NCBI GenBank assembly: GCA_963739995.1
Contig: CAVUCH010000018.1
Coordinates: 186,001 to 250,000, forward strand
Length of the DNA: 64,000 nt
DNA from: CAVUCH01 sp963739995
GTDB taxonomy: Bacteria; Acidobacteriota; Vicinamibacteria; Vicinamibacterales; JAENWD01
Direction: 5' to 3'
Positions 1 through 8,310 of this stretch are shown here, piece by piece (position 1 is the first letter of the stretch; every line of letters begins with the position of its first letter). Under the pieces are notes generated by a model. It did no database searches. It saw nothing but the letters and a program-made list of their open reading frames with translations, and was not told the DNA's origin. A program made the position numbers and the translations under genes.

Positions 1-80
1 CCGATCTGTCGATCTGCTGGGCTGGATTGTCGGGCTCGGGCAGCGGGCGCCCCAACAAGCCGCAGGAACTGGCCGTATAA
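1..80 (+). other. Possible 3' tail of an upstream gene cut by the window edge
   Basis: Reading frame 3 is open from the first base to a TAA at 78-80 and would encode a short tail ending in NKPQELAV. Frame 2 is also open and runs into the XdhC-family start at 89, so the sequence alone cannot tell whether the upstream gene really ends here. No family can be recognised from so few residues. Confidence 0.2.
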
Positions 81-81
81 T
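76..81 (+). promoter_or_regulatory. -10 box TATAAT, probably for a leaderless mRNA
   Basis: A perfect TATAAT lies 7 nt before the ATG at 89, with no purine-rich ribosome binding site between. With the usual spacing from -10 to the transcription start, RNA would begin at or next to the ATG. The same arrangement recurs elsewhere in the window. Confidence 0.6.
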
Positions 82-88
82 CGCAGAA

Positions 89-925
89 ATGTCGCCGGAA
101 CTGCTGACAGCGCTCGGTGAGGCCCTCGCGAAGGGCGAGACGGTTGCGGTCGTGACGATTGTCTCGACGCGGGGATCGACGCCGCAGCGGGTGGGCGCAA
201 AGATGCTGGTTCACGCCGACGGGCGGATGGTTGGCACGATCGGCGGCGGCTGCTACGAGAGCGATGCGTTCGGCAGGGCGCGAGAGGCGTTGCGGACGCA
301 CAAGGCCAGCCTCGTGAAGTACGAGCTGACCGACGACTTCGCCGAGGAGACCGGGTTGATTTGCGGAGGGCAGATGGAGGTCTTCATCGAGCCGATCGAG
401 CCGCCGCCGCAGCTCGTGATCCTCGGCGCGGGCCACGTGGGCCTGCAGCTGGGACGCCTTGCGCCTGGGCTCGGGTTCCGCGTCACGGTCGTGGACGATC
501 GCGAGCGTTTCGCGAACCGGGACCGCTTCCCTGACGCCGCGGCGATCGTCGTGGACTCCATTCCCGAGTGGATCACCCGCACGCCGCTCCCCTCCTCCGC
601 CTATGTGGTCGTCCTCACGCGCGGGCACCGGCAGGATTACGACGCGATTCGTGCCCTCGCCGGTCGCGATCTGCGCTACATGGGCCTAATTGGCAGCCGG
701 GCAAAGGTGGCGAAAGTGGTCGAGCGCGCGCGCGAGGAAGGCGTCCCCGCCGACTGGCTGCGCGCCCTGCGCGCCCCCGTGGGACTCGATATCGGCGCCG
801 TCACGCCGGAGGAGATCGCCGTCAGCATTCTTGCGGAGCTCGTGGCCGTGCGGCGGGGGAAGATCGCCGCTCCTGAAATCGCCGCGATGTCGATGCAATG
901 GACAGCGCCGGCCATCCGGCCCTGA
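89..925 (+). CDS. XdhC/CoxI family protein
   Basis: A 278-residue protein of the XdhC/CoxI family. Members bind molybdenum cofactor and help to sulfurate and insert it into xanthine dehydrogenase or CO-dehydrogenase-type molybdenum hydroxylases. The N-terminal XdhC/CoxI domain shows GSTPQRVGAKMLV (residues 29-41) and GTIGGGCYES (49-58), and CGGQMEVFIEP follows at 92-102. The C-terminal half is a Rossmann domain opening with ILGAGHVG (111-118). Length and domain order are normal. No hydroxylase subunits are visible in this window, so its client enzyme must lie outside or be unlinked. The start is fixed by the conserved N-terminus and by a TATAAT box 7 nt upstream. Confidence 0.88.
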   Translation: MSPELLTALGEALAKGETVAVVTIVSTRGSTPQRVGAKMLVHADGRMVGTIGGGCYESDAFGRAREALRTHKASLVKYELTDDFAEETGLICGGQMEVFIEPIEPPPQLVILGAGHVGLQLGRLAPGLGFRVTVVDDRERFANRDRFPDAAAIVVDSIPEWITRTPLPSSAYVVVLTRGHRQDYDAIRALAGRDLRYMGLIGSRAKVAKVVERAREEGVPADWLRALRAPVGLDIGAVTPEEIAVSILAELVAVRRGKIAAPEIAAMSMQWTAPAIRP

Positions 926-1024
926 GCAGCCCGGCGGACCCGGCGACGGGCGGCGGACGCATTTGCCGCGTGTGGAGCCGGATTCGGACGGTCGCGACTC
1001 AGCCTGAGCCAACCCGAACCATAA

Positions 1025-1166
1025 ATGAGATCGGGAGGTGTTTCTCATTTTGGTGAGAATGAGATCGGGAGGTGTTTCATCGGGGCGCCCCGTCGCACTT
1101 TTTGCGAAACACCTCCCGACCTCGGATTGACGAATCTCACTCCAGCGAAAAACACCTCCCGATCTC
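1025..1166. repeat. Nested inverted-repeat element, four copies of an 18-bp unit
   Basis: The unit GAGATCGGGAGGTGTTTC occurs twice in direct orientation (1027-1044, 1061-1078) and twice inverted with small changes (1106-1123, 1149-1166). The inner pair encloses a short GGGGCGCCCC palindrome, so the RNA or single strand can fold into two nested hairpins. It fills most of the gap between the XdhC-family gene and the hrcA promoter. The layout resembles REP/REPIN-type mobile palindromes. No transposase is present. Confidence 0.75.
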
Positions 1167-1204
1167 AATTGACGCCGCCTCTGTCCAGTGTCGGGGGAAG
1201 TCCG

Positions 1205-1210
1205 TATAAT
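1205..1210 (+). promoter_or_regulatory. -10 box of the hrcA operon
   Basis: TATAAT lies 47 nt before the hrcA ATG and just upstream of the CIRCE-like operator, so the operator falls across the transcription start. I see no convincing -35 at 17 nt. A TTGACG at 1169-1174 is too far away (30 nt). Confidence 0.55.
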
Positions 1211-1219
1211 GAAAGGAAC

Positions 1220-1246
1220 TTAGCACTCGGGCAACGCGACTGCTGG
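1220..1246 (+). promoter_or_regulatory. CIRCE-like HrcA operator
   Basis: The left arm TTAGCACTC (1220-1228) matches the CIRCE consensus exactly. After the canonical 9-nt spacer, the right arm GACTGCTGG (1238-1246) matches 6 of 9 positions of GAGTGCTAA. It sits between the -10 box and the hrcA start, the classical place for autoregulation by HrcA. The degenerate right arm suggests weaker binding than a perfect CIRCE. Confidence 0.75.
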
Positions 1247-1257
1247 TACAGACACTC

Positions 1258-2310
1258 ATGGCCACCGAACTCAACCCGCGCTCCGGTCGCATCCTGGCGA
1301 CCGTCGTTCGTGAGTACATCCATACCGGGGAGCCGGTGGCATCGATGGTCATTGCACGTCGTGGTGCGGTTCAGGTGTCCTCGGCGACGATTCGGAACAT
1401 CCTGGCCAAGCTCGAGGAGCAGGGATTCGTGCGCCAACCGCACACCTCGGCTGGACGCGTCCCCACCGACCGCGGATACCGGTTCTACGTGGACCTCCTG
1501 CTGGAGTCCCACCGTCCGGAGCGGACCCACGGCGAGGTGGAAGCGCGTCTACGCCGGCACTCGGGTGACGCACCGCTGGCGGATGACCTGCTGGCCCTCG
1601 TGTCGCACATGCTCTCCACTGAGTCGCATCACGTCGGCTTCGCGCTGTCGCCTGCGCATGCGGATGCACGGCTCCACAAGCTCGAGTTCGTGTCCGTCGC
1701 CGCATCCCGGGTGATGGTCATCATCGTCGCGCTGGGCGGTCACGTATCGCAGAAGATCGTGGACGTCGACGACCCGCTCAGTCCCGAGGATCTCAGGCGC
1801 GCTGCGGAATACGTGAACCGCGAGTTCACGGGCATGCCCCTGCTCCAGGTGCGCGACACGCTGATCGCCCGGTTGCTCGAGGACAGGAGCTTATACGACC
1901 GGCTGATGGCGCAGGCGTTCGAGCTCGCCAGCCGCTCGCTGGCCGACACCCCGGGCGAGCACACGTTGTTCGTCGAAGGGGCCGCATCGCTGCTCGAAGA
2001 CGTTGCGCCGAACGCTGAGCTGCCGCTCGCCACTTTGCGCGCGCTGCTGCAGATGATGGAGGAAAAGCAGCGCCTGGTATGTCTGTTGAACGAATACCTG
2101 GAGGGCCCCGGTCTCACCGTGGTCATCGGCGCTGAGCACACGGACCCGAACATGAGGCCGTTCAGCCTGGTCGCGTCGACTTATTCCGACGGCCAGGGGA
2201 CCGGCAGCGTAGGCGTGATCGGTCCGACGCGCATGCGCTACTCGAGGGCGATTGCGATGGTCGACGGCGCAGCGCAGGCTATCTCCCGCGTGCTGCGGGG
2301 CGCGAACTAG
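1258..2310 (+). CDS. hrcA: Heat-inducible transcription repressor HrcA
   Basis: HrcA (350 aa) represses class I heat-shock genes by binding CIRCE operators and is kept active by GroEL. The N-terminal winged helix-turn-helix is clear, with SSATIRNILAKLEEQGFV at 41-58, followed by the family signature HTSAGRVPTDRGYRFYVD (62-79). The rest is the GAF-like HrcA domain, of normal length. It is the first gene of hrcA-grpE-dnaJ-prmA. A CIRCE-like operator lies at 1220-1246, so the gene is probably autoregulated. dnaK is not in this block, so it must be encoded elsewhere. Confidence 0.96.
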   Translation: MATELNPRSGRILATVVREYIHTGEPVASMVIARRGAVQVSSATIRNILAKLEEQGFVRQPHTSAGRVPTDRGYRFYVDLLLESHRPERTHGEVEARLRRHSGDAPLADDLLALVSHMLSTESHHVGFALSPAHADARLHKLEFVSVAASRVMVIIVALGGHVSQKIVDVDDPLSPEDLRRAAEYVNREFTGMPLLQVRDTLIARLLEDRSLYDRLMAQAFELASRSLADTPGEHTLFVEGAASLLEDVAPNAELPLATLRALLQMMEEKQRLVCLLNEYLEGPGLTVVIGAEHTDPNMRPFSLVASTYSDGQGTGSVGVIGPTRMRYSRAIAMVDGAAQAISRVLRGAN

Positions 2311-2384
2311 CCCCGCCGCCGCGCGTGCCAACGCGCCGACGACTCTTCAGTTCTATCCAGGAAGTCTCCAGCGAAACGAGTGTC

Positions 2385-2918
2385 ATGACCGAGGAAGTGA
2401 ACGAAACGCCCGCGCTGCCGCAGGAAGGCACCCCCGATCCCGACGCCGCCCGACCCGACGACGGAGCAGTCGATCGTGTCGCGCAGATCTCGCGGGAGCG
2501 CGACGAGTACTACGACCGCGTGCTGCGGTTGACCGCCGAGTTCGACAACTACCGGAAGCGGATCGAACGCGAGCGCCGCGAGACCGGGGAGCGCGCCGCC
2601 GCGTCGCTGCTGGAGGAACTGCTCCCCATCGTGGACGACCTCGAGCGCGCCCTCGAAGCGGAGGCGGGCCCTGGCGCCGAGTCCTATCGTCAGGGCGTCG
2701 AGATCATCTACAAGCAGCTGGCGGACCTGCTGACCCGACGTGGTATCACCGTAATGGACGTTCTCGGTGCTGACTTCGACCCGCACGTGCACCAGGCCGT
2801 GGCGCACGAGCCGAGCCCCGGCGCTCGCGACGGTGAGGTGATCGAGGTGGTGCGGCGCGGCTACAACCTCGGCGACCGCCTGCTCCGGCCGGCGATGGTG
2901 AAGGTGGCGAAGGCGTGA
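2385..2918 (+). CDS. grpE: Nucleotide exchange factor GrpE
   Basis: GrpE releases ADP from DnaK in the DnaK-DnaJ chaperone cycle. The 177-aa protein has an acidic, poorly conserved N-terminus and a long charged helix with the signature EFDNYRKRIERER (52-64). The C-terminal beta domain ends in RRGYNLGDRLLRPAMVKVAK. A GTG at 2325 in the same frame would add 20 basic residues unlike GrpE, so I prefer the ATG at 2385. It lies 74 nt after hrcA and overlaps dnaJ by 4 nt (GTGA), indicating translational coupling. Confidence 0.93.
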   Translation: MTEEVNETPALPQEGTPDPDAARPDDGAVDRVAQISRERDEYYDRVLRLTAEFDNYRKRIERERRETGERAAASLLEELLPIVDDLERALEAEAGPGAESYRQGVEIIYKQLADLLTRRGITVMDVLGADFDPHVHQAVAHEPSPGARDGEVIEVVRRGYNLGDRLLRPAMVKVAKA

Positions 2919-4060
2919 CGTCGCGCGATTACTACGAGGTGCTCGAGGTGGCGCGGAACGCCTCGGAGCAGGAGATCAAGAGCGCCTACCGCAAGCTCGC
3001 GCTTCGGCACCATCCGGACCGCAACCCGGGGGACAAGGCCGCCGAGGAGAAGTTCAAGGAGGCGGCGGAAGCTTACGCCGTCCTCGCCGATCCGCAGAAG
3101 CGGAGCCTGTACGACCGGTTCGGGCACGCGGGCGTGAGCGCCGCGGGCGGCGGTGCCGGAGGGTTCGACCCGTCAGTCTTTTCGGACTTCGGCGACGTGC
3201 TCGGCGGCCTCGGAGACATCTTCGGATTCGGCGACTTGTTCGGCGGGACCCGGCGGCGTGCGGGCCCGCAGCGCGGAGCCGATCTCCGGTACAACCTCGA
3301 GATCTCTTTTGAGGAGTCGGCGCGGGGTACCGAGACCACGATCCAGATTCCCCGCGCCGAGTTGTGCGTCACCTGCAAGGGCACAGGTGCGGCGCAAGGG
3401 TCGGGACCGACCACGTGTCCGGCGTGTCATGGACGCGGCCAGCTGCGATATCAGCAGGGCTTCTTCACGGTGGCGCGCACGTGCGGCCAGTGCCGCGGGT
3501 CGGGGCAGATCATCGCCAAGCCGTGCGGCACCTGTGGCGGTGCCGGGCGGGTGAACCAGGAGCGGAAACTCACGGTCAAGATCCCCGCCGGCATCGCGAC
3601 CGGCCAGCGCCTTCGCCTGTTCGGCGAGGGGGAGCACGGAAGTCCCGGAGGCCAGCAGGGTGACTTGTACGTGGTCGTGCAGGTGCAGGACCACGAGTTC
3701 TTCGAACGTGATGGCAACGACCTGCACTGCGAGATCCCGGTGAACTTCACGACGCTCGCGCTCGGCGGCGAGATTGTGGTGCCCGGGCTGGACGAAGAGG
3801 AAACGCTCAGCGTGCCGTCGGGCACTCAGCCCGGCGCCACGTTTCGGATCCGCGGCAAAGGCATGCCGGACGTCTCAGGACGCGGCAGGGGCGACATCCT
3901 CGTGCGCCTTGCCGTGTCCGTGCCGAAGAAGCTGACGCGCGACCAGCGCCACGCGCTCGAGGGGCTTGCGAAGGCGTTTCCAGCAGAGAAGTTCAAACCG
4001 ACGCGCACCGACCCGGAAGACAAGGGCATTTTCGATCGCGTGAAGGATATCTTCGGCTGA
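2915..4060 (+). CDS. dnaJ: Chaperone protein DnaJ
   Basis: DnaJ (381 aa) delivers unfolded clients to DnaK and stimulates its ATPase. All type I parts are present: a J domain with HPD at 33-35, a Gly/Phe-rich linker (about 74-113), a zinc domain with four CxxCxGxG repeats (cysteine pairs 151/154, 168/171, 190/193, 204/207), and the C-terminal substrate-binding domains. The start is a GTG overlapping the grpE stop, giving the expected MTSRDYYEVL N-terminus. It is third in the hrcA operon and thus probably under heat-shock control. Confidence 0.96.
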   Translation: MTSRDYYEVLEVARNASEQEIKSAYRKLALRHHPDRNPGDKAAEEKFKEAAEAYAVLADPQKRSLYDRFGHAGVSAAGGGAGGFDPSVFSDFGDVLGGLGDIFGFGDLFGGTRRRAGPQRGADLRYNLEISFEESARGTETTIQIPRAELCVTCKGTGAAQGSGPTTCPACHGRGQLRYQQGFFTVARTCGQCRGSGQIIAKPCGTCGGAGRVNQERKLTVKIPAGIATGQRLRLFGEGEHGSPGGQQGDLYVVVQVQDHEFFERDGNDLHCEIPVNFTTLALGGEIVVPGLDEEETLSVPSGTQPGATFRIRGKGMPDVSGRGRGDILVRLAVSVPKKLTRDQRHALEGLAKAFPAEKFKPTRTDPEDKGIFDRVKDIFG

Positions 4061-4123
4061 GAACGTGGAGCTGCGGCGCCACCCGCGGCGGACTCGACAG
4101 CCCCTGACGATCGAACCGACGCA

Positions 4124-5041
4124 GTGCGCATCTCTCCTGCCCTCGATCTGTCGTTTCCTTCAGCCGCCCCCGAGCTGATCGATCTCGTCACCGCCCTGCT
4201 CGACGATTTCGGTCCGGCAGCCATCCACGAGACTGGCCCGGAGCGTGCGCCGGCGTGGCGCGTGTTCTTCGAGACTGCGGCCATCCGCGATGAAGCACGG
4301 GCGGCCCTCACGCGTAGCTGTCGCGCGCAGGGACTGACCGTCGTCACTGTCGATGTCGACGACGAGGACTGGGCTGCGCGATCCCAGGCCGGCCTCGCCG
4401 CCGTACGCGTCGGCCGGATTGTCGTGGCGCCTCCGTGGGATGTGCCGCACGACTTCGGTGACAACCAGGCCCTGGTTGTCATCCAGCCCTCGATGGGGTT
4501 CGGAACGGGACACCACGAGACGACCCGCCTGTGCCTCGAACTGCTCCAAGAGATAGATTGTCGCGCGCGGACAGTGCTCGACGTCGGAACCGGCTCGGGC
4601 GTGCTGGCGCTTGCGGCGGCAGCGCTGGGCGGCGAGTTCATCGAGGGGATCGACGTCGATCCGGATGCCGTGGCGAATGCCCTCGAGAACCTCGCGCTGA
4701 ACCCGGCGCTCACTTTGGCGCCGACAATCCGGTTCACCGTCGCCGACTTCCGCAGGGCGTTGCCCCACGCTCGGCGTTCCGGCGATGCCGCCCTCGCAGA
4801 CATTGTGCTGGCGAACCTGACGGGGGCGCTTCTCGTGTCGGCCGCGCCCGATCTGCTGGCGCGCGCCAACCAGGGCGCCTCCCTGATCCTCTCGGGCTAC
4901 CAGCATCACGAAGCCGCGGCTGTCTTGGGAGCCTTCGCGGCCGGCACCGAGCTCGTGACGCAGCGCTCTGAAGGCGAGTGGGCGGCCGTCCTTCTGGTCC
5001 GCCGGACCGGGGCGGCTCGGCCCCGGCCCCAGATTACTTAA
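4124..5041 (+). CDS. prmA: Ribosomal protein L11 methyltransferase PrmA
   Basis: PrmA trimethylates ribosomal protein L11 with S-adenosylmethionine. The 305-aa protein has the family block PSMGFGTGHHETT (122-134) and SAM motif I VLDVGTGSG (151-159), followed by an acidic GIDVDPDA loop and ANLTGALL in the motif IV position. The start is GTG at 4124, 63 nt downstream of dnaJ, so it probably shares the heat-shock transcript. rsmE, often co-directional with prmA in other bacteria, is here convergent. Confidence 0.93.
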   Translation: MRISPALDLSFPSAAPELIDLVTALLDDFGPAAIHETGPERAPAWRVFFETAAIRDEARAALTRSCRAQGLTVVTVDVDDEDWAARSQAGLAAVRVGRIVVAPPWDVPHDFGDNQALVVIQPSMGFGTGHHETTRLCLELLQEIDCRARTVLDVGTGSGVLALAAAALGGEFIEGIDVDPDAVANALENLALNPALTLAPTIRFTVADFRRALPHARRSGDAALADIVLANLTGALLVSAAPDLLARANQGASLILSGYQHHEAAAVLGAFAAGTELVTQRSEGEWAAVLLVRRTGAARPRPQIT

Positions 5042-5274
5042 GGAGCGAGGGTTCCCGGCTATCGACGACGTGTGGGCGCGCGAACCGGTGCTGGCGGGCG
5101 ACCAGCCTGGCCTGACGTGTGCCGCCGGATTCTTCGCCCGGCAACCGTACTGAAGTGCAGCGATAACGGCGCAGCCCGTGTCCTGCAGCGCCTTTGCGAG
5201 CCCGCAGAAGTCGTAGAGGGTGATGTCAGGGCACATGCCGTCAGCGGACTTCGACTCGACAGAGCGGAGCGATC

Positions 5275-6006
5275 CTACAGCGCTTCCCAGGCGTACAGCA
5301 GGATCGAGAGCGCCACGATCGGGACGGCGTCGGCCCGCAGCGTGCGTGCGCCCAGATTGACGAGGATGGCGCCCGCCTCCCGGGCGCGCCTGACTTCCTC
5401 TGGAGCCCAGCCGCCTTCTGGGCCCACAAACACCGTCGCAGCCTCAGGGCGGGCCACACCGTCGAGCGACTGCGCGCCCACGGCGGCGACGGTCGGCTCG
5501 ACGAGGACGAGCCTCAGGCCGTTGGCCTCGGCGAGGGCGGATTCGAACGTGGCGGGCTCGCGCACGACCGGCACGACCGCCCGCCCGCACTGCTTGACGG
5601 AGCTCACGGCCACGCGCTGCCACCGCTCGACGCGCCGGCCGACCGCCAGCGGTCCGGCTGGCACGTCGATGAAGCGAGTGACGAGCGGCTGCACGGCAGC
5701 TACCCCCAGCATCACCGCGTCGCGCACGACGTCGTCGGTCTTGTCGCCCTTCAACGCCGCCTGCGCGAGCGTCAGCTCGAAGGGCAGCTCCGGCGCCGGG
5801 AGTTCGACGCCCGTGACGCGCAGCAGGACACCTCGCTTGTCCGCGAGCTCGACGCGCGCGCGGCGCTGATGGCCTCGCCCGTTGAACACGAGCACCTCGC
5901 GTCCCTTCTCTACGCGGAGTACGCGCACGAGGTGCTGCGCTTCCTCCTCCGGCAGCGCAATCGTCTGATCAGCGGCTTCGAACGCCGGTGCGTAGAAGCG
6001 ATGCAC
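5275..6006 (-). CDS. rsmE: 16S rRNA (uracil-1498-N3)-methyltransferase RsmE
   Basis: RsmE methylates N3 of U1498 in 16S rRNA. It belongs to the SPOUT class with a C-terminal trefoil knot. This 243-aa protein starts VHRFYAPAF from a GTG codon and has an N-terminal PUA-like part with LPEEEAQHLVRVLR. The knot motifs are FVGPEGGWAPEE (193-204) and LGARTLRADAVPIVALSIL near the C-terminus. The reading frame stays open far upstream across the kinase gene, but similarity begins at this GTG. A TATAAT box ends 6 nt before it, so the message is probably leaderless. It is divergent from the kinase gene. Confidence 0.92.
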   Translation of the reverse strand: MHRFYAPAFEAADQTIALPEEEAQHLVRVLRVEKGREVLVFNGRGHQRRARVELADKRGVLLRVTGVELPAPELPFELTLAQAALKGDKTDDVVRDAVMLGVAAVQPLVTRFIDVPAGPLAVGRRVERWQRVAVSSVKQCGRAVVPVVREPATFESALAEANGLRLVLVEPTVAAVGAQSLDGVARPEAATVFVGPEGGWAPEEVRRAREAGAILVNLGARTLRADAVPIVALSILLYAWEAL

Positions 6007-6012
6007 GGCCGG

Positions 6013-6018
6013 ATTATA
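6013..6018 (-). promoter_or_regulatory. -10 box TATAAT of rsmE, leaderless arrangement
   Basis: On the minus strand TATAAT is separated by 6 nt from the GTG start of rsmE, with no Shine-Dalgarno sequence. This box settles the choice of the GTG at 6006 as start. Confidence 0.6.
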
Positions 6019-6088
6019 CGCACCCGTCGCCAGGGCCGGGCGGAGATCCCGCGACGCCGCCGGTCCCGGCCGCCATGCACGCCGCTGG

Positions 6089-6094
6089 TATACT
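6089..6094 (+). promoter_or_regulatory. -10 box TATACT of the kinase gene, leaderless arrangement
   Basis: TATACT lies 8 nt before the ATG at 6103 with no ribosome binding site. Together with the rsmE box at 6013-6018 it makes a compact divergent promoter pair in a 96-bp gap. Confidence 0.55.
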
Positions 6095-6102
6095 GCCGCC
6101 GA

Positions 6103-7074
6103 ATGTTCTTCCGCGGGCAGATGCTCGGCAAGTACCGCATCCTCTCGCCGCTGGGCAGCGGCGGGTTCGGTACCGTTTACCTCGCGGAAGACACGTGGAT
6201 CGACAAGAAGGTCGCGCTCAAGGTCGCCCACAGACAGCAGGGACTCGATTTCGGTCAGCTCCTCCGCGAACCGCGCCTGCTCGCGTCGCTCAACCATCCC
6301 AACATCGTCTCGGTGCTCACGGCCCTGAAGGAAGAGGGCATCTTCTTCATCGTGATGGAGTACGTGCCCGGCGAGACGCTCGAGTCCATCGTGGTGCGGG
6401 AAGGCGCGCTCGACGTCCCGCGCGCGCTCGATTTCACGTGCCAGATCTGCAACGCCCTCGACCACGCGCACTCGCAGGGTGTCATTCACCGGGACCTCCG
6501 CCCGGGGAACGTCCTGGTGACCGAGCAGGGGCTGGCGAAGGTGGCGGATTTCGGCACCTCGCGCTTTCTCGAGATCGCGGCACACGGCACGACCGTCACC
6601 GGCAGCCCGCCGTACATGGCGCCGGAGCAGTTCCACGGTAAGGCGGTGTTTGCGTCGGACATATACTCGCTCGGCGTCTCGATGTATCAGATGCTCACGG
6701 GCATGCTGCCGTACCAGACCCCGAGCCCCGCCGACCTCGATCGACTCATGACCGGTGAGCTGATCACGTCGCCCCGCGTGCGCAACCCGAAAATCCCGAA
6801 GGCCGTCAGCGACGTGATCCTGAAGGCGATGGCGCCGGAGATCACCGCGCGGTACCAGCGGGCGAGCGAGCTGCTCGATGATCTGCTCGCGGCACGGGCG
6901 GCGCCCGTGCGACGCGCGTCGCGCGCGGCCGCCATGGCGGCAGCGGAAGTCCCCGTGGACATGCTCCACAGGATCAAAGCGCGCGAGCACCCCCAGGCGC
7001 GCCTGTGCTGGCACTGCAACAAGCCCCTGCATGCCCGGTCGACCCGCTGCCCGTTTTGCGGCGAGAATCAATAG
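6103..7074 (+). CDS. Serine/threonine protein kinase with C-terminal zinc ribbon
   Basis: A Hanks-type Ser/Thr kinase of 323 aa. It shows the glycine loop GSGGFG (18-23), the ATP-anchoring lysine in VALKVA (Lys40), the catalytic loop HRDLRPGN (129-136), DFG (149-151) and an APE motif in YMAPEQ. The catalytic loop has Arg where most kinases have Lys (HRDLKPxN). No transmembrane segment follows the kinase domain, so it is cytosolic, unlike PASTA kinases. The C-terminus carries two CxxC pairs (302/305, 316/319) that look like a zinc ribbon. The start at 6103 fits the kinase N-terminus and the -10 box 8 nt upstream. Substrate unknown. Confidence 0.9.
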   Translation: MFFRGQMLGKYRILSPLGSGGFGTVYLAEDTWIDKKVALKVAHRQQGLDFGQLLREPRLLASLNHPNIVSVLTALKEEGIFFIVMEYVPGETLESIVVREGALDVPRALDFTCQICNALDHAHSQGVIHRDLRPGNVLVTEQGLAKVADFGTSRFLEIAAHGTTVTGSPPYMAPEQFHGKAVFASDIYSLGVSMYQMLTGMLPYQTPSPADLDRLMTGELITSPRVRNPKIPKAVSDVILKAMAPEITARYQRASELLDDLLAARAAPVRRASRAAAMAAAEVPVDMLHRIKAREHPQARLCWHCNKPLHARSTRCPFCGENQ

Positions 7075-7241
7075 CCGGCGACTCCGCCCACCTTTCGCGC
7101 CTGCGCCTCCGGCGGCCGGGGGTCCGTGAAGACGGAGTGTTCAGCCCGGACGAGCCGCGTGCTACAGTGCTCTGATACCCGCCTGCGGGCACGTCCCACC
7201 AGGGATGAGGGCCCGCGGTGCGCCCAGCAAGGAGCTCTTCG

Positions 7242-8210
7242 ATGCCATTCGGCAGCGGCAAAATCTGGATGAACGGCACGCTCGTCGATTGGGCCGACGC
7301 CCGCATCCATATCGGCTCGCACGTCATTCATTACGGCAGCGCGGTGTTCGAAGGTGCGCGGTGCTACAACACCCCGCGCGGAGCCGCCTGCTTCCGCCTC
7401 GACGATCACGTCGTCCGGCTGCTGAACTCCGCACGAATCTACCGCATGGAGTCGCCGCTGGATCGCACGGCGTGGGCCGCCGCGATCGAAGCGACCATCC
7501 GCGAGAACGGGCTCAAGGCATGCTACATCCGGCCGATCATGTACCGGGGATACTCCGCGCTCGGCGTCAACCCGCTGCCCTGCCCCGTGGACATGGCCAT
7601 CATGGTCTGGGAATGGGAGGCGTACCTCGGGCCGGACGCGCAGGAGAAGGGCGTCGACGTCTGCGTCAGCTCATGGAACCGCATGGCGCCGAACACGTTT
7701 CCGGCGCTGGCCAAGTCGAGCGCGAACTACGCGAACGCGTCGCTCATCAAGATGGAGGCGATGCTCGACGGCTACGCCGAAGGCATCGCGCTCGATCACG
7801 GCGGGTTCATCAGCGAGGGTAGCGGGCAGAACCTGTTCCTCGTGCGGGGCGGCATCATCTACACGCCCTCGGTCACCGCGTCCATCCTGCCTGGCATCAC
7901 CCGCGATTCGATCATCACGATCGCGCGGAGCCTCGGGTATGAGGTCCGCGAAGAGATGCTGCCCCGCGAGATGCTCTACCTCGCCGACGAAGTATTCTTC
8001 GTCGGTACCGCCGTCGAGGTGACGCCCATCCGCTCGATCGACAAGCTCGTGGTCGGCGACGGCATGCGCGGACCGGTCACTTCCGCAATCCGCCGCACGT
8101 TCTTCGACATCCTGAACGGGGATGTGCCCGACACGCACGGATGGCTCACCTGGGTGTACCCCGACGAGGCCCACCTGCGGCAAAGCGCGACGAGCGCGGT
8201 CGCGCGATAG
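7242..8210 (+). CDS. ilvE: Branched-chain amino acid aminotransferase
   Basis: A class IV PLP aminotransferase (322 aa) that interconverts Leu/Ile/Val and their 2-oxo acids. Features seen are IHIGSHVIHYGSAVFEGARCY near the N-terminus, the likely PLP lysine in FPALAKSSANY (Lys158), EGIALDHGGFISEGSGQNLF, the phosphate-binding SILPGITRDSI, and ADEVFFVGTAVEVTPI. These fit IlvE better than D-amino acid transaminase or PabC. The ATG at 7242 has a good Shine-Dalgarno AAGGAG 7 nt upstream, so this gene uses a leader. A hairpin follows the stop. Confidence 0.92.
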   Translation: MPFGSGKIWMNGTLVDWADARIHIGSHVIHYGSAVFEGARCYNTPRGAACFRLDDHVVRLLNSARIYRMESPLDRTAWAAAIEATIRENGLKACYIRPIMYRGYSALGVNPLPCPVDMAIMVWEWEAYLGPDAQEKGVDVCVSSWNRMAPNTFPALAKSSANYANASLIKMEAMLDGYAEGIALDHGGFISEGSGQNLFLVRGGIIYTPSVTASILPGITRDSIITIARSLGYEVREEMLPREMLYLADEVFFVGTAVEVTPIRSIDKLVVGDGMRGPVTSAIRRTFFDILNGDVPDTHGWLTWVYPDEAHLRQSATSAVAR

Positions 8211-8215
8211 CGCAC

Positions 8216-8242
8216 GCGGGCCGGGAGCGACACCCGGCCTGC
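8216..8242 (+). terminator. Hairpin after ilvE, possible terminator
   Basis: A 10-bp stem with one G-U pair (8216-8225 against 8233-8242) and a 7-nt loop begins 5 nt after the ilvE stop codon. There is no U tract after it, so termination is only suggested by position. Confidence 0.4.
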
Positions 8243-8310
8243 GCACCTGCCTGCACCTGCGCCGCCGACCGTCGGCGCGGGCGACGCTCCACGCGAACGG
8301 CGGAACCGAC

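Noticed and set aside
1169..1174. TTGACG as -35 for the hrcA promoter
   Set aside because: It is 30 nt from the TATAAT, far outside the 16-18 nt range.
5042..5274. Possible minus-strand peptide starting MCPDITLYDFCGLAKAL near 5236
   Set aside because: It runs into the antisense of prmA without a stop and without a domain. The gap holds nothing else I can support.
5275..7071. A 598-codon reading of rsmE extending across the kinase gene
   Set aside because: Similarity to RsmE begins only at the GTG 6006, which has its own -10 box. The upstream part is antisense to a clear kinase.
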